This document shows, in pieces, positions 25,480 to 35,571 of a DNA stretch of 64,000 bases (position 1 is the stretch's first letter; each line of letters begins with the position of its first letter). The notes beneath the pieces are model-generated. The model made no database searches, was not told the DNA's origin, and saw nothing but the letters and a program-made list of their open reading frames with translations. The position numbers were made by a program, and so were the translations under genes. The stretch is from the NCBI RefSeq assembly GCF_052857255.1, contig NC_135502.1, positions 158,570,099 through 158,634,098 on the forward strand, written 5' to 3'. The stretch comes from Amblyomma americanum. Taxonomy: Eukaryota; Arthropoda; Arachnida; Ixodida; Ixodidae.

Positions 25480-26111
25480 TGTCACAGTTCAGACAATGAA
25501 AAGGCGTATGACGTGATGTGGCATTGTTGAGAAACATAAAATGACACAAAAATCAATGAACAGTAGTTTATGCTCCTACAAGGGTGAGATCATTAACAAG
25601 ACGACCTCTGCCACACTCCCTTGTGACACCTCCAGCCGTGGAATGCTTCCCCAGAGGCACTATTCTTGACGGGACATAGACCGCTTAACTCTTGTGTATG
25701 GGTTTCACCACACTAGAATCACTGGCCGTAACGGACCCACAGATGCTGGCACATTTCAAATAGGAATCTGTGCAGGAATTTCAGAAGCTGTTTCCCTTCT
25801 CACTAGACGAAAATTGGCTGACTGATCCTGACTCTTAGATTGGGAAGTTTGTTAAAATTATGCTCGCAAGTTTTTGCTTTCATTTAATGGTTCATAGGAG
25901 TGGTAGTCGTACGTCCTGAAATTACATGCGCTTTAACAGAAGAAACAAATAACTCTACTTTGAGAACATTTTGAAAATTTTTAAATAGAACACTCTGCAT
26001 GCTTTCAGAGGCTTCATCCACAGCTTAATGTACAGCAAAAATATTTCAGGCTTTCATAAGGAACCCCTGGATAAGAGGGCTGACAAAGGCAGCTTTGCTC
26101 ATCAGTGAGAA
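25480..26111. other. No gene recognised
   Basis: Non-coding, AT-leaning; I see no feature I can support. Confidence 0.4.
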
Positions 26112-26235
26112 CCACCCAAGCAGCACAATAAATTGGCCTAACATTGGAACTGTATGGCAAAGCTGGCCCTAGAAAGGACCAGGATGGGACCATCCTGTTT
26201 CAAAATTGGGCCGATGACCTGTGCTGCTTGGGTGG
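26112..26235. mobile_element. Small non-autonomous DNA element (MITE) with 16-bp terminal inverted repeats
   Basis: CCACCCAAGCAGCACA at the left is an exact reverse complement of the right end TGTGCTGCTTGGGTGG. The 124-bp element has no coding potential. No clear target duplication is visible, so its superfamily is not assigned. Confidence 0.8.
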
Positions 26236-27747
26236 CTTTTACTGCCTTTCCAATGAAGGCACACACTCACATCCCTTTCGATAGCAGGAATGCCACGGGA
26301 CAAGCACCAATCAATTTCCACAAAAAGTAACAGCTTTTTATGAACTCGTCATCACAGCTCCAACCGCAGAGAAGCTAGCCTCTGTTTGTTTGTCTCCGCA
26401 ATAGCCTACAAGATTGATGAGGCCAGAGAGCAATAATTACAGATTGATTTTGATGCCACGCTAGGGTGGCGTGGCACCTCGCATCAGTATACTGAAAGTG
26501 CATGAATTCTGCACATTACTGTGACTACGGCTTATTCCTAAGAAAATAGTTTTGAACGTACCTGTGTCTATTCATATGCACCAGCCCAAATTTAATGAGC
26601 AGTGTGGCAACCTGTACAGAACCAGCCAGCATGTACATTGCTCACTTAATTGAAGACAAGATAAAGACAGTTAAAGCAGGCTGGCTGGCATGCCTAATAC
26701 TCGTTAGTAGCAAAAATATTTCATGCAGATGAGAACGGACCGTGTGCCGGACACTCACAGTATCGTTAAAACTCGCAGAGCCCCTGCGTTAATTTCAGTC
26801 CTTCCTTTTCACAGACTTGGCCACTTTTTTGATGGTATCCCTCATAATTCCCAGATTTCTCCGTGTAAACGAAATCCCTCTGACAATTCTGGGTTGCTAG
26901 ACACCATTTACAATCGTCGCAGCCTTTCAAAGAAATGCAGTAGAACTTTGCTGTTCTGTTCTTGGTTCGTGTAATCTTCAGTATCACAAAACCATATATT
27001 ATGCGTGTTGTGCTATCTTTATTCACAGTACAAACCATGGATTACTTTCTGAAACGATTCCCTGGAATACATGCCCATAATTTTGCCAATTTCTGACCAT
27101 ACGATGCATTCAGAGACCAAGAGAAAATGCCAGCCAGGCTAGTCATCATATTTGGATGCTTTGACCAAATGCAACCGAGCACTGCGAAGAAGACGCCGCT
27201 GCTGCTCTGCACAAGGCAGCAAACAAAGCTTCTTAAGAGCAGCTGCGGCCCTTCCACAATGCACAAGTGTAACGGGACAAAGTATCTGAAAACGCTAAGA
27301 AATAGTTGCCGGACTGGACGTGTCATGAAACTTCAGCCACATGGAAAACGAAAATATGGACACAACTTGCAAGCGCTAAAAACGGAACTTTTCAAAATTT
27401 GTGCCACCACATTCACAAAAGTTTTAATGAAGTGAAAGTGCCAATTAATGCCAGGAAATAAAAATTGGCGCAAAACTTAAACATAGAGACAATCACGTGC
27501 AGACCAGCAAATTTTTCGAAGGTGCTCATTGAGCCTTGTTGATAAAACTCTGCATTCATAACATCTAAAAAAGGAGAAAAAGGGGGCGACACAAAAAATA
27601 AAAGGGAAGGTAGCACAAACCTTGGCCTTAAGAATGCAAAAGGTCTTGTCCCGTACCATTTGCAGACGCTATCATGTCAAGATTTCGCATTCATTGAAAA
27701 ACAGTGTGCAGTCACTTTGAAATCAGTGTGTGGCAGACTAGCCAGCA
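26236..27747. other. Unassigned; short Cys-rich minus-strand frame
   Basis: A minus-strand frame at 26766-27038 contains CDDCKWCLATQNC, preceded by an AG after a pyrimidine-rich stretch. It might be an exon but has no clear donor and no recognised family. Nothing else supported. Confidence 0.3.
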
Positions 27748-27895
27748 ATTAAATTACTGTAATGAAATTACAGTAATTAAATAACTTTTCTCGTTAAGTT
27801 CTAATGTAATTCATTACTTTTGTGGCCCCGTAATTTAGTAATGTAATGAACTACTTTCAACCTGTAATTTCACAGAAAAGTAAATAATTACTAGA
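27748..27895. repeat. AT-rich TAATGTAATT-type repeat, copy 1
   Basis: Contains TAATGTAATTCATTACTTTTG and several partly palindromic ATTACTGTAAT words. A similar stretch occurs at 29335-29475. Confidence 0.55.
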
Positions 27896-28008
27896 AATAT
27901 GACGATTGCTGCATATCGACTTCATGCTTCTTCTCGTATCTGCCGTGATTTGGCCTCGCGTTTGTGGAGATGAGCATCCACAAAGCAAAGATGCAGTTTA
28001 AGGGGGTT

Positions 28009-28205
28009 AAATGTCTAAAGCAATCGACTCGGGCTATGAGGGACGCCATAGTGAAGAGCTCTGGGAATTTTGACCACTTGCGGTTCTTTAACGCGCACAT
28101 CGCACAGTGTTAAACGGGCCTATAGCATATCACCTCCACCGAAATGAGACTGCCGTGGCAGGATCAAACCAGAGCAGCATATAACCAGTTAGGCACCGCG
28201 GCGAC
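28009..28205 (-). repeat. tRNA-derived SINE, family 3, minus strand, diverged
   Basis: Read on the minus strand: a degraded tRNA head (GCCGCGGTGCCTAACTGG), then the family body (CACCTCC, AAAGAACCGCAAGTGGTC, CATAGCCCGAGTCG). The same body is in 42546-42775, 61165-61337 and 63274-63501. Confidence 0.7.
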
Positions 28206-28999
28206 TCCCAAAGCAAGAATAAATTACGGAGGGCACTAGAGACTAGTTCCATGCTTTGAAGGTGAAAAACATTCACGCTTAATTTTACATTTTTTCCTTC
28301 CTTTCTAATGACACACCTACTCATTAGCATACAATCATAGGGCAACACATACAATAATTGAATCATTATATTACTCGCCAAGAAGCAACGCGGTTGTGTG
28401 GCCCATAGGTTGCGCGATCGCTTTGCAATCTGAAGGGCCTTGGTTAAATTCTCTGCACGCTCGGAAGAAATTTTTCTATTTGCAGATTATTTCATTGGGG
28501 GTTGTGGACCACTTTTCTTGGACATCGACAACGACGCCGGGTATCGATATTAATGTATCACTTAAGGCTTTTACTTTAAATGCGTACAACCAGTAGCCAG
28601 CACCCCAGGGAATCGGCGCACGTGGACAAGAGATGATGTGCGCACAGGCGTCAGCACTTCCATGGTGAAGAGTCTGCATATCAGTCACTAGAGAGCTACG
28701 CACCTTCCTACACTGCGTACGGTCTCACACACAAACGCACTGCACAGCCACCAGGAGAGCTCCATGGCCAAGGCATGCCGTATGGCACCTTCACGCAGAC
28801 GCACTGCTAGTGCTTGAGCAAGTACTTTGGCGTCGCCGCACTGACAGGAAGTCTCAACTTACACGCCTAAGAAAGTTGGTAGTGAATTGTCGGTTTTTTG
28901 TGGCTTCATTTGAGGCCCTATTTATAACTCAAGGGCAACACATGTAGCAGCGTCACAGCGACATGCAGTTTATTTCCACCAATTTGCCGGCAGACCAAA
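28206..28999. other. No gene recognised
   Basis: Short frames only; no repeats or signals recognised. Confidence 0.35.
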
Positions 29000-29272
29000 T
29001 CAATTGTACAACAGAATTGGCAGCTTGTCTGCCTCCCTTTGAACTTCTGGGATGATGCGTGGATAAGCAGTCAAGGCACTCCCGCTGTTTACGCGGATGA
29101 CAATTTCTTCAAAATCAGGATGTTGGGACCTTATTACACATTGAACTATGTACTTCAGATTGAAGAGTGATATGAGAAAGACCTAATCTACATTAGCAAA
29201 GCGGCTGTCGAAATTGACTAAAGAGGGGCGAAATTTCCGACGCTCATTTTCAAGCTCAGTGGGGATGCGAAC
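29000..29272 (-). pseudogene. Unidentified minus-strand ORF with one internal stop
   Basis: A 91-codon frame on the minus strand, coherent except for a TAG at 29183-29185. It reads VRIPTELENERRKFRPS early and SGSALTAYPRIIPEVQREAD later, ending at TGA. The composition looks protein-like (charged, no low complexity), and it lies between two copies of an AT-rich repeat, so it could be part of a decayed DNA transposon. I do not recognise the family. Confidence 0.3.
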
Positions 29273-29334
29273 AAAAAGCTGTAGAAAATTTGCACAATCC
29301 ATGACCAATGCACAACAGTTTAGCATCGAAACTA

Positions 29335-29475
29335 AGAAGTAATTTTCATTACTTGAGGCAGGTAGTTGTAATATAATGTCATTACTTTTTGAAACTTGTA
29401 ATTTGTAATGTAATTTAATTACTTTTGTGAGATGTCTAATAAAGTAATTAGTAATAAAATTTATTTATTTTCAAA
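29335..29475. repeat. AT-rich TAATGTAATT-type repeat, copy 2
   Basis: Contains TTGTAATGTAATTTAATTACTTTTG, similar to 27748-27895. The two may be ends of one element or independent copies. Confidence 0.5.
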
Positions 29476-29804
29476 AGTTAATTTTCCATGTATGGTATGT
29501 GGTCAGAGGATGCCTAGGGAACTTCTCGGTGTCCTTAAGTTCTTACGCAAAAGATGAACGCCACCCAGTTTCCTACATGTGAATATGTCCACTAGAAAAA
29601 GGAATACTGTGAGGAAGTTGACGAAGCAGTGGTCCGGTACAAAGCACTCGCTCTAGTCCAGTGGCCATTAAATCATATCTCTGCCATCGTTTATCACGCC
29701 TCACTCTTTGGCCGGCCAACACGTAACAATATTATACACCCCCCAGCATTTGCATGGAGGGAATGGCCAAGAGCATTTTCCATTTGGCTTTCTTCATCCT
29801 AAAT

Positions 29805-30324
29805 GAGTATAGACACGTAATTGTGGTGGCATGTTTTCTTCTCTACCATGATACGGAAAATACTACTAATCACCATGTGATATTTGCCCATGGCGGCTAA
29901 ATAATTTATAATAGCATTTTTTATGTCATGCTGTTTCGGTTTTAACAGCCGAACAATGGCTGTGAAGTCAGAGAGTACTTTTGCGTCACGTGAGGCATGG
30001 AAAAATGCCCATATAATCGCTGCTTCATCGTTATAATTTAGTGCATTGCTCAAGCCTGCCTCCCTCAAGAGCCGGAATGACAACTAATGCGGAAGCAGCG
30101 ATTATATTGCAGTTTGTTTATGCCTCACGTGACCTGTAAGCACACGTTGGCTTCGCAGTCCTCATTTGTTGTGGAAACTGAGAGCGAAACAGCACGAGAA
30201 AGAAATGCGATTATAAATTATTTATTGTTTATAGGAGAATACCAGGTGGTAATCCATGTATAACAACGCATCACGCATCATTACAAATAGCAAACACGCA
30301 TCAAAAAATTAGGTGTCTATACTC
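29805..30324. mobile_element. Fold-back element, copy 1
   Basis: The left end GAGTATAGACACGTAATT and the right end AATTAGGTGTCTATACTC are inverted repeats with one mismatch. Inside, TCACGTGAGGCAT and ATGCCTCACGTGA form a second inverted pair. About 520 bp with no coding capacity. A related copy is at 61455-61890. Confidence 0.65.
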
Positions 30325-30536
30325 CTTTAATTCTTTAGTCCCACCATTCTGCTCGCTGATCTTGCTTTGCAGTTCATCTCCTGAGCGACTTAGCGATTTC
30401 ACCTGCGAATCACAGATTACTACGTTGTTCTCCATTAACTCTTATCCCCAACTGTTCCCAATACAGGCCTCGGAATACCTCAGGTATCATCTTTTACCAT
30501 GTCAACGGATATACTCAGGCAGCTTTCAGTTTGGGC

Positions 30537-30540
30537 ATAT
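30537..30540. repeat. Target duplication ATAT, left copy
   Basis: ATAT next to the LTR at 30541; matched by 38476-38479 next to the LTR ending at 38475. AT-only and short, so weaker evidence than the other duplications. Confidence 0.6.
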
Positions 30541-30668
30541 TGTTACATGCGACCAGCCGAATAATAAGCGGCGATGGACGACGACAGTGAGATGATTTTA
30601 ATGACCGCTCGCCTATAGCGCGACCTTTTTGTTCACGCGCCACTGCCAGCTTCGTTGTTTCCATGACC
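30541..30668 (-). repeat. LTR, left copy of the 30541-38475 element
   Basis: Begins TGTTAC and shares GCGACCAGCCGAATAATA, CGATGGACGA and CACTGCCAGCTTCGTTGT with the right copy. The other terminus has lost its expected TG. Confidence 0.65.
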
Positions 30669-30795
30669 CTACACGGGGCTGCCGAGCGATCGTCCCGATA
30701 GTGAATAGAAGAAGACACCGACGAAGAAACGCGCTCAGTTGAGATGGGTTCTGAGGATGGTACAACAGAAATGGCATGGGGGGAAGTGCTGGCCG
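30669..30795 (-). other. Internal remnant of the LTR-bounded element
   Basis: Minus-strand Ser-rich frame next to the left LTR. No domain recognised. Confidence 0.35.
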
Positions 30796-31175
30796 TCAAG
30801 TCAAGTCAACTTTATTTTTCTTTTCGTCGAAAAGAAAGGGGCCAGGACTAAAATCTGTGAAAGACAGCTTCACAAGGCCCTGGCCCCCTACAATAATTGT
30901 CAGAGCAACAGCTAGGATAAAGATCAGTTTGCATCATTTTATACTTCGAAGAGTTTCATATATTTATTTTTATGCTTATGAAAATAACACACACAGTACA
31001 GCACTAAAACAGAAAATTCGACATATCCTAAAACACAGTCTTAAAATTAGAATACATCAAGATAACATTCCAGATACAAAGCAACACTAGGTTCACAACA
31101 GTTGTTCACAGCAAAAAAGACAAATTCGGCGATTAGACTCATACACTGGATCGAATCCAGTTGCATGCAACTTAT
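30796..31175 (-). repeat. LINE C 3' UTR and GACTT tail
   Basis: Non-coding sequence; on the minus strand it ends AATAAAGTTGACTTGACTTGA. Short tandem tails like this are typical of L2/CR1-type LINEs. Confidence 0.6.
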
Positions 31176-33465
31176 TCAGTAGTTTTGGTACAGTGTAGCA
31201 TAATGATTGAGTATATGAATACGTGCGAGGCACTGAAACAAGATATTTTCTTTGTGTCGGGTTTGTCGGTCTCGGATATTTCCTTTTAATTCTGCAAGGT
31301 TTACGACAATACTTGCATTAGATTTTATGAAATATTTATAAGCTACGATTATCTTGTAATGAAAAAAGGAGAACACAGAGAGGACATTATACTTCAAGAA
31401 AAGCTCTTTGGTTGGATTACGGCAAGACACACCCGCAACATACCGTAATGCTCTTTTCTGCAACAAGTGTAATTTGGATATGTTGGTTACCCCTGTGGTG
31501 CACCAGACTAAGCTGCAGTACTGTAAGAGCGGTAGCACAAGCGCGTTATATAACAAGAGTTTTATTTTAGAAGGCAGCAAGTATCTTGTTCGGGCGATGG
31601 CGCCAACTGCTGATGCAACTTTTGAATGCAAGTAATCTATGTGGTCATTCTATGTAAGGTGCCTTGAAAAGACCACTCCGAGTACTTTCACAGAGTTCAC
31701 AATTTCAACTTTTTCTGTTCCTAATCGTACGCTCAAGGTATCCGGTAATTCCTTCCCTTTTGGAATGTATACGACTGCTTTTGTCTTGCTTGTGTTTATT
31801 TTTAAGTGGTTTGCTTTGACGCGAGTCCAAGTCCAGAAGCGCCATATTTGCTCGCTCCTCTACAGCTGCTTGCGTACTTCCGGTAACGAAAATGTGGTGT
31901 CGTCCGCATAGGAATTAAACTTTACGTCCTGAGTGCAGTGCACCATATCATTATTATAAATAAGGAAGAGTAGCGGTCCGAGTATGCTTCCCTGTGGCAC
32001 ACCGGCATCAACAGATTGCAAAGAAGATTTCAGTTATTTATTTCGACATATTGAGTCCTGTTGCTAAGTTATGATGTAAGAAGCGCATGTGGTGTTCCAC
32101 GAACGCCTTATCTGTGCAATTTTGAAAGAAGGATAGTGTGATTGACAAGATCAAATGCCTTTGAAAAATCGACATAGATGCCCAGTACCATATGTTTTTT
32201 GGTGAATGCTGCAATGATAAATTCTTTTTTGCGTTAAAAGTGCTGTTTCTGTTGATCGATGCTTCCTGAAACCATGTTGATAATCGAGCGGAAGATTATT
32301 ACGCGATAAAAACAATACAATTTTGGTGTGTAGTATTTTTCCATACCTTTAGAAAATACTGGTAGTATCGAGATTGGGCGATTGTTGACGAAAAAACTAC
32401 GATCTCCAGACATAAATATAGGAACCACACGTGCAGTCTGCATTGCTTGGGGACAAAATCAAGTTATATATAAATGTAATGACTAGACAAATTACGTCAA
32501 GAACGTGCTTCACAGGAAGTACCTGATTACCACATACATCCTCGGAATTACTATTTTTGATAGAATTGATACAAAGGCATACTTCTGTGCAGTCCGTCGG
32601 AGAAAAGAACAGTGAACGGCATGTAGCAGTCTGACAGAGGAAGCGTTCAGCATGGAATGTATTGTTTGAACCGGAGTAATCACTGTGATCGGCCTGCTGT
32701 ACGAGAAAACTAAGGCGTCAGCTAATTGGCTGCCAATTAGCCGTTTCCCTTCATGTATAAGTGTATCGGGTATAACTTCTTGAGCGCCAGAACTCATTAG
32801 TGAGTTCAGTTTTCGCCAAAGTACCTCAGAACGTTTTGTGCTCTCATCAGAAAATATATCTGCAGAATAGGCGTTCCTTGCTGCACGTAGTCTAGACGTA
32901 AGCGTATATCGCTATGCTTTAAATTCGCCAAAGGCATTCGTATCTTTGTCTTTTACAAACTTTGCATAGAGGCCATTTTTATGTTTAATTGAATCTAGTA
33001 ATTCCCGCGTTAGCCAAGGCTTCCGAGCATTTTTCGGCTTTCTTCTTGGACGTAATGGAAAATGTGTATCGTACAGTGCTTTGAAAAGGTCAATGAATTT
33101 GCAGTATGCTGTGTCACTATCTTGAGTTGCGTAGACATGGTTCCAGTCCTGCTTACTAACGGAACTACAAAACGAATCAAGTGTAGCAGGGGTAATTTCT
33201 CGTAAGAATTTTGTTTTTTTCTGGTTTCATTAGCTACGACATAAGCTTTTCAAACCGACATTACTATTCCAAAGTGTTCACTGAGGCCAGTGCATACAGT
33301 ATTTGCAGTCGTTAAATCTGTATTTATATTTGCGATAAATATATCTTATAATGAGGAACTATCTGGAGTGACACGAGTGGGTTTTGAAATGGCAATCCGA
33401 AAGCCATTTGCGTCCATAATATCACTGAGCTTCTTTTGTGTGTTCGTCCGTAAAAGCATATTCAA
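31176..33465 (-). pseudogene. LINE C ORF2: endonuclease end and reverse transcriptase
   Basis: Minus strand. The endonuclease end at 33465-33240 reads GFRIAISKPTRVT then VCTGLSEHFGIV. The linker reads KPWLTRELLDSIKHKNG and SRLRAARNAYSAD. RT blocks: NNRPISILPVFSKGMEK, HMVLGIYVDFSKAFDLVNH, a [12 protein letters not shown] region in a shifted frame and YADDT (31899-31910). The open frame 31631-31176 carries LLPSKIKLLLYNALVLPLL and LHLLQKRALRYVAG, the usual C-terminal part. Stops at about 32900 and frameshifts near 32480, 32235 and 31990 disable it. Confidence 0.8.
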
Positions 33466-33477
33466 ATTTATATCGCC
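33466..33477. repeat. 12-bp target duplication, left copy
   Basis: ATTTATATCGCC here and at 33795-33806 flank the SINE exactly. Confidence 0.9.
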
Positions 33478-33794
33478 TGACCCGCCGCGGTGGCTCAGTG
33501 GTTAGGGCGCTCGACTACTGATCCGAAGTTCCCGGGTTCGAACCCGACCGCGGCGGCTGCGTCTTTATGGAGGAAAAACGCTAAGGCGCCCGTGTGCTGT
33601 GCGATGTCAGTGCACGTTAAAGATCCCCAGGTGGTCGAAATTATTCCGGAGCCCTCCACTACGGCACCTAATTCTTCCTTTCTTCTTTCACTCCCTCTCT
33701 TATCCCTTCCCTTACGGCGCGGTTCAGGTGTCCAACGATATATGAGACAGATACTGCGCCATTTCCTTTCCCCAAAAAACCAAGTATTATTATT
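33478..33794 (+). repeat. tRNA-derived SINE, family 3, near full length
   Basis: Head is a tRNA-like sequence: CCGCCGCGG start, A box TGGCTCAGTGG, B box GGTTCGAACCC, and a matching CCGCGGCGG end. The body includes GTGCTGTGCGATGTCAGTGC and AGATCCCCAGGTGGTCGAAA, with a pyrimidine-rich part and an ATT-repeat tail. It resembles tick Ruka-type SINEs as I recall them. Flanked by an exact 12-bp duplication inside LINE C, so LINE-type machinery placed it. Confidence 0.9.
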
Positions 33795-33806
33795 ATTTAT
33801 ATCGCC
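33795..33806. repeat. 12-bp target duplication, right copy
   Basis: Matches 33466-33477; the LINE C sequence continues from here. Confidence 0.9.
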
Positions 33807-34270
33807 CCCTAAATAAAGATCTAACTTATTGTCTGTCACATAACGAAAAATATCCTCCAAAAAAATTAAGAAATATGTTGAAATCACCAGAGGGCGGCCG
33901 GTATTCGACGCAAAAATTATTTATTTCAGAGCGCAAAGTAAGTACCTCGTAGTCTGGAGTAACCGCACAAAATTCAGATACTTCTTTGCAGGTTATGTTT
34001 TCTTAGGTTAAAATGGAGACGCCACCGCCTCGCTTATCCGAACGATATCGAAAAAAACGACTGGTAACCAGGCAGATTGAACACGTGTGATTGTTGGGTG
34101 TACCATGTTTCTGTGAGCATAATAACAGAAAATACTGTCCCGAACATCTCAAGTACAAGCATCAGTTCGTCTTCCTTATTTGCCACAGAGCGCACATTTT
34201 GGTGGAAAACGCATAATGCCGGGTATTTTGATTTTACTGTAGTTTTAAAATCACATGGTTGAAGAACCAT
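33807..34270 (-). pseudogene. LINE C ORF2 start: endonuclease N-terminal half
   Basis: ATG at 34270 (MVLQPCDFKTTVKS). Blocks LCVFHQNVRSVANKEDEL and VIMLTETWYTQ (catalytic Glu) are intact, then a stop at 34034 and a glycine-rich segment plus EVLTLRSEINN and YRPPSGDFNIFLNF in other frames. The domain is cut by the SINE at 33794 and resumes at 33465. Confidence 0.8.
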
Positions 34271-34308
34271 TTGAAAGAAAGAAGTCTAAAGTACGACTGC
34301 CACTACGA

Positions 34309-35052
34309 CTAAACCAACCTTGTCAGGTCATCAATGTGCTCGACACAGACGACTGACGAGGCATCTTCTTTTCGGGCATAGATTTTCTCATGCCGCTTCC
34401 ATAAATACTTCCAGCCAACTGCTTTTCGCTTCTTGTTTGCTGCGCCAAACAGCCGTTTTGTTGCCGGGGAAAGGTGCTCATTCACAAAGATGGGGACCTT
34501 TGGTTTGAGGTTTAAGTCCTCTGACGTTAGGTTTTGTTTCTTCGCCTTTTCAAGAAAGGCATCGCGCTTTGCCCTGCGCGTAAACTGGAGGAAAATGTTA
34601 GGAGCAGTAGTGTTACCGGCTGTTCGGACTCGGTGGCATGCCACAATGTCATTATTTTCAAGAGGAACACCAATAACTATGCCAAGTTTCCTGGTGATTT
34701 AAAGAATGCTTTCATCCGCAGTTTGCGGCACAGCGGACTTTTCAACGTTGAAACATCATGAGTGCTGTTCATTTTGGCCAAGACGAATTCCATGATCTTT
34801 TAGGTGTGAGCGCAGGGCATCACGTTTATCCTGCAAACTAGTGACATATTTTCTGAGCTCTTCATTTTATTCTTCAACGGTCCTAACTAAGGTTTTCATT
34901 TCTTCATAGCTTTGATTCATGTATGTCAAGCTGCTCTTAATTTCTCGGATATCTTTTCTTAGTTCCCGCTCGAGTCCTTCTTTGAATTCTTTGAATTCTT
35001 GCTATAGTTCATGTTTGAAATCTTCAAACAGTTTCACAAGTTCTTTCGACAT
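34309..35052 (-). pseudogene. LINE C ORF1 (coiled coil plus RNA-binding C-terminus)
   Basis: ATG at 35052 (MSKELVKLFEDFKHEL), a single frame of 248 codons to 34309 with four in-frame stops and no frameshift. The first 80 residues look like a coiled coil rich in Glu, Lys and Leu. The C-terminal half (IVACHRVRTAGNT, IFLQFTRRAKRDAFL, VPIFVNEHLSPATKRLFG, GWKYLWKRHEKIYARK) resembles the C-terminal domain found in CR1/L2 ORF1 proteins and baculovirus FP-like proteins. It would bind element RNA. It ends 39 bases before the ORF2 ATG. Confidence 0.8.
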
Positions 35053-35241
35053 TTCGGACAATTGTGCTCAAGTGGTATTTCAAGGGTTTACAGTTTACAT
35101 GGCAAGGTCCAGACGCAAGAAAACGAAAGCAGGATTTCAACTCAGACGATATAATACATCAAGTAAAAATTTTCATGTGGCAGCAGCAATGTTTCGGATA
35201 CGTTTTAAGTAATATTACAGCCAGAAAAATCCTGCAACTAA
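35053..35241 (-). other. LINE C leader between the tandem array and ORF1
   Basis: Short segment upstream of the ORF1 ATG. A Cys-containing alternative frame (HNCPKC) overlaps the start; a longer ORF1 with a PHD-type finger is possible but not shown. Confidence 0.4.
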
Positions 35242-35571
35242 CCTGTAATACACGGGAAAAGGTGCTTAGCGATGTGTTCGCTCCGCCACTGCTGCTGCCA
35301 ATGCGATGTCTTGCTTCCGTTGAGGAAATATATAGCCCTTGTCGCTGTTGACGTCACGGATAGCCGTTATCTTTGAAGATATTTCAGCCAGGTACAGGTG
35401 CACTCCACTGCTGTGGGCAGGCTTTCAGCAAAAAATGGGTACAAGCGACGGACAGGCGTCGGACGGCGAGCGAAGTTTCTCGGAACGGTACTCCTGTAAT
35501 ACACGGGAAAAGGTGCTTAGCAATGTGTTCGCTCCGGCACTGCTGCTGCCAATCCGATGTCTTGCTTGCGT
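35242..35571 (-). repeat. 251-bp tandem repeat array, right part split off by LINE D
   Basis: Units begin CCTGTAATACACGGG on the plus strand at 35242 and 35493 (period 251). The second unit is interrupted at 35571 by LINE D and continues at 37755; a third unit starts at 37927. The array sits upstream of LINE C ORF1, where tandem promoter monomers occur in some LINEs. Confidence 0.75.
35563..35571. repeat. Target duplication of LINE D, left copy
   Basis: TGCTTGCGT, matched by TGCTTCCGT at 37746-37754 (one difference). The array unit shows the uninterrupted sequence. Confidence 0.75.

Noticed and set aside
33486..33555. Functional tRNA gene
   Set aside because: The A and B boxes are good, but the sequence is the head of a SINE with body, tail and target duplication.
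33490..33816. Long frames across the SINE as protein-coding genes
   Set aside because: They come from the SINE body, which is non-coding; the exact duplication proves it is an insertion.
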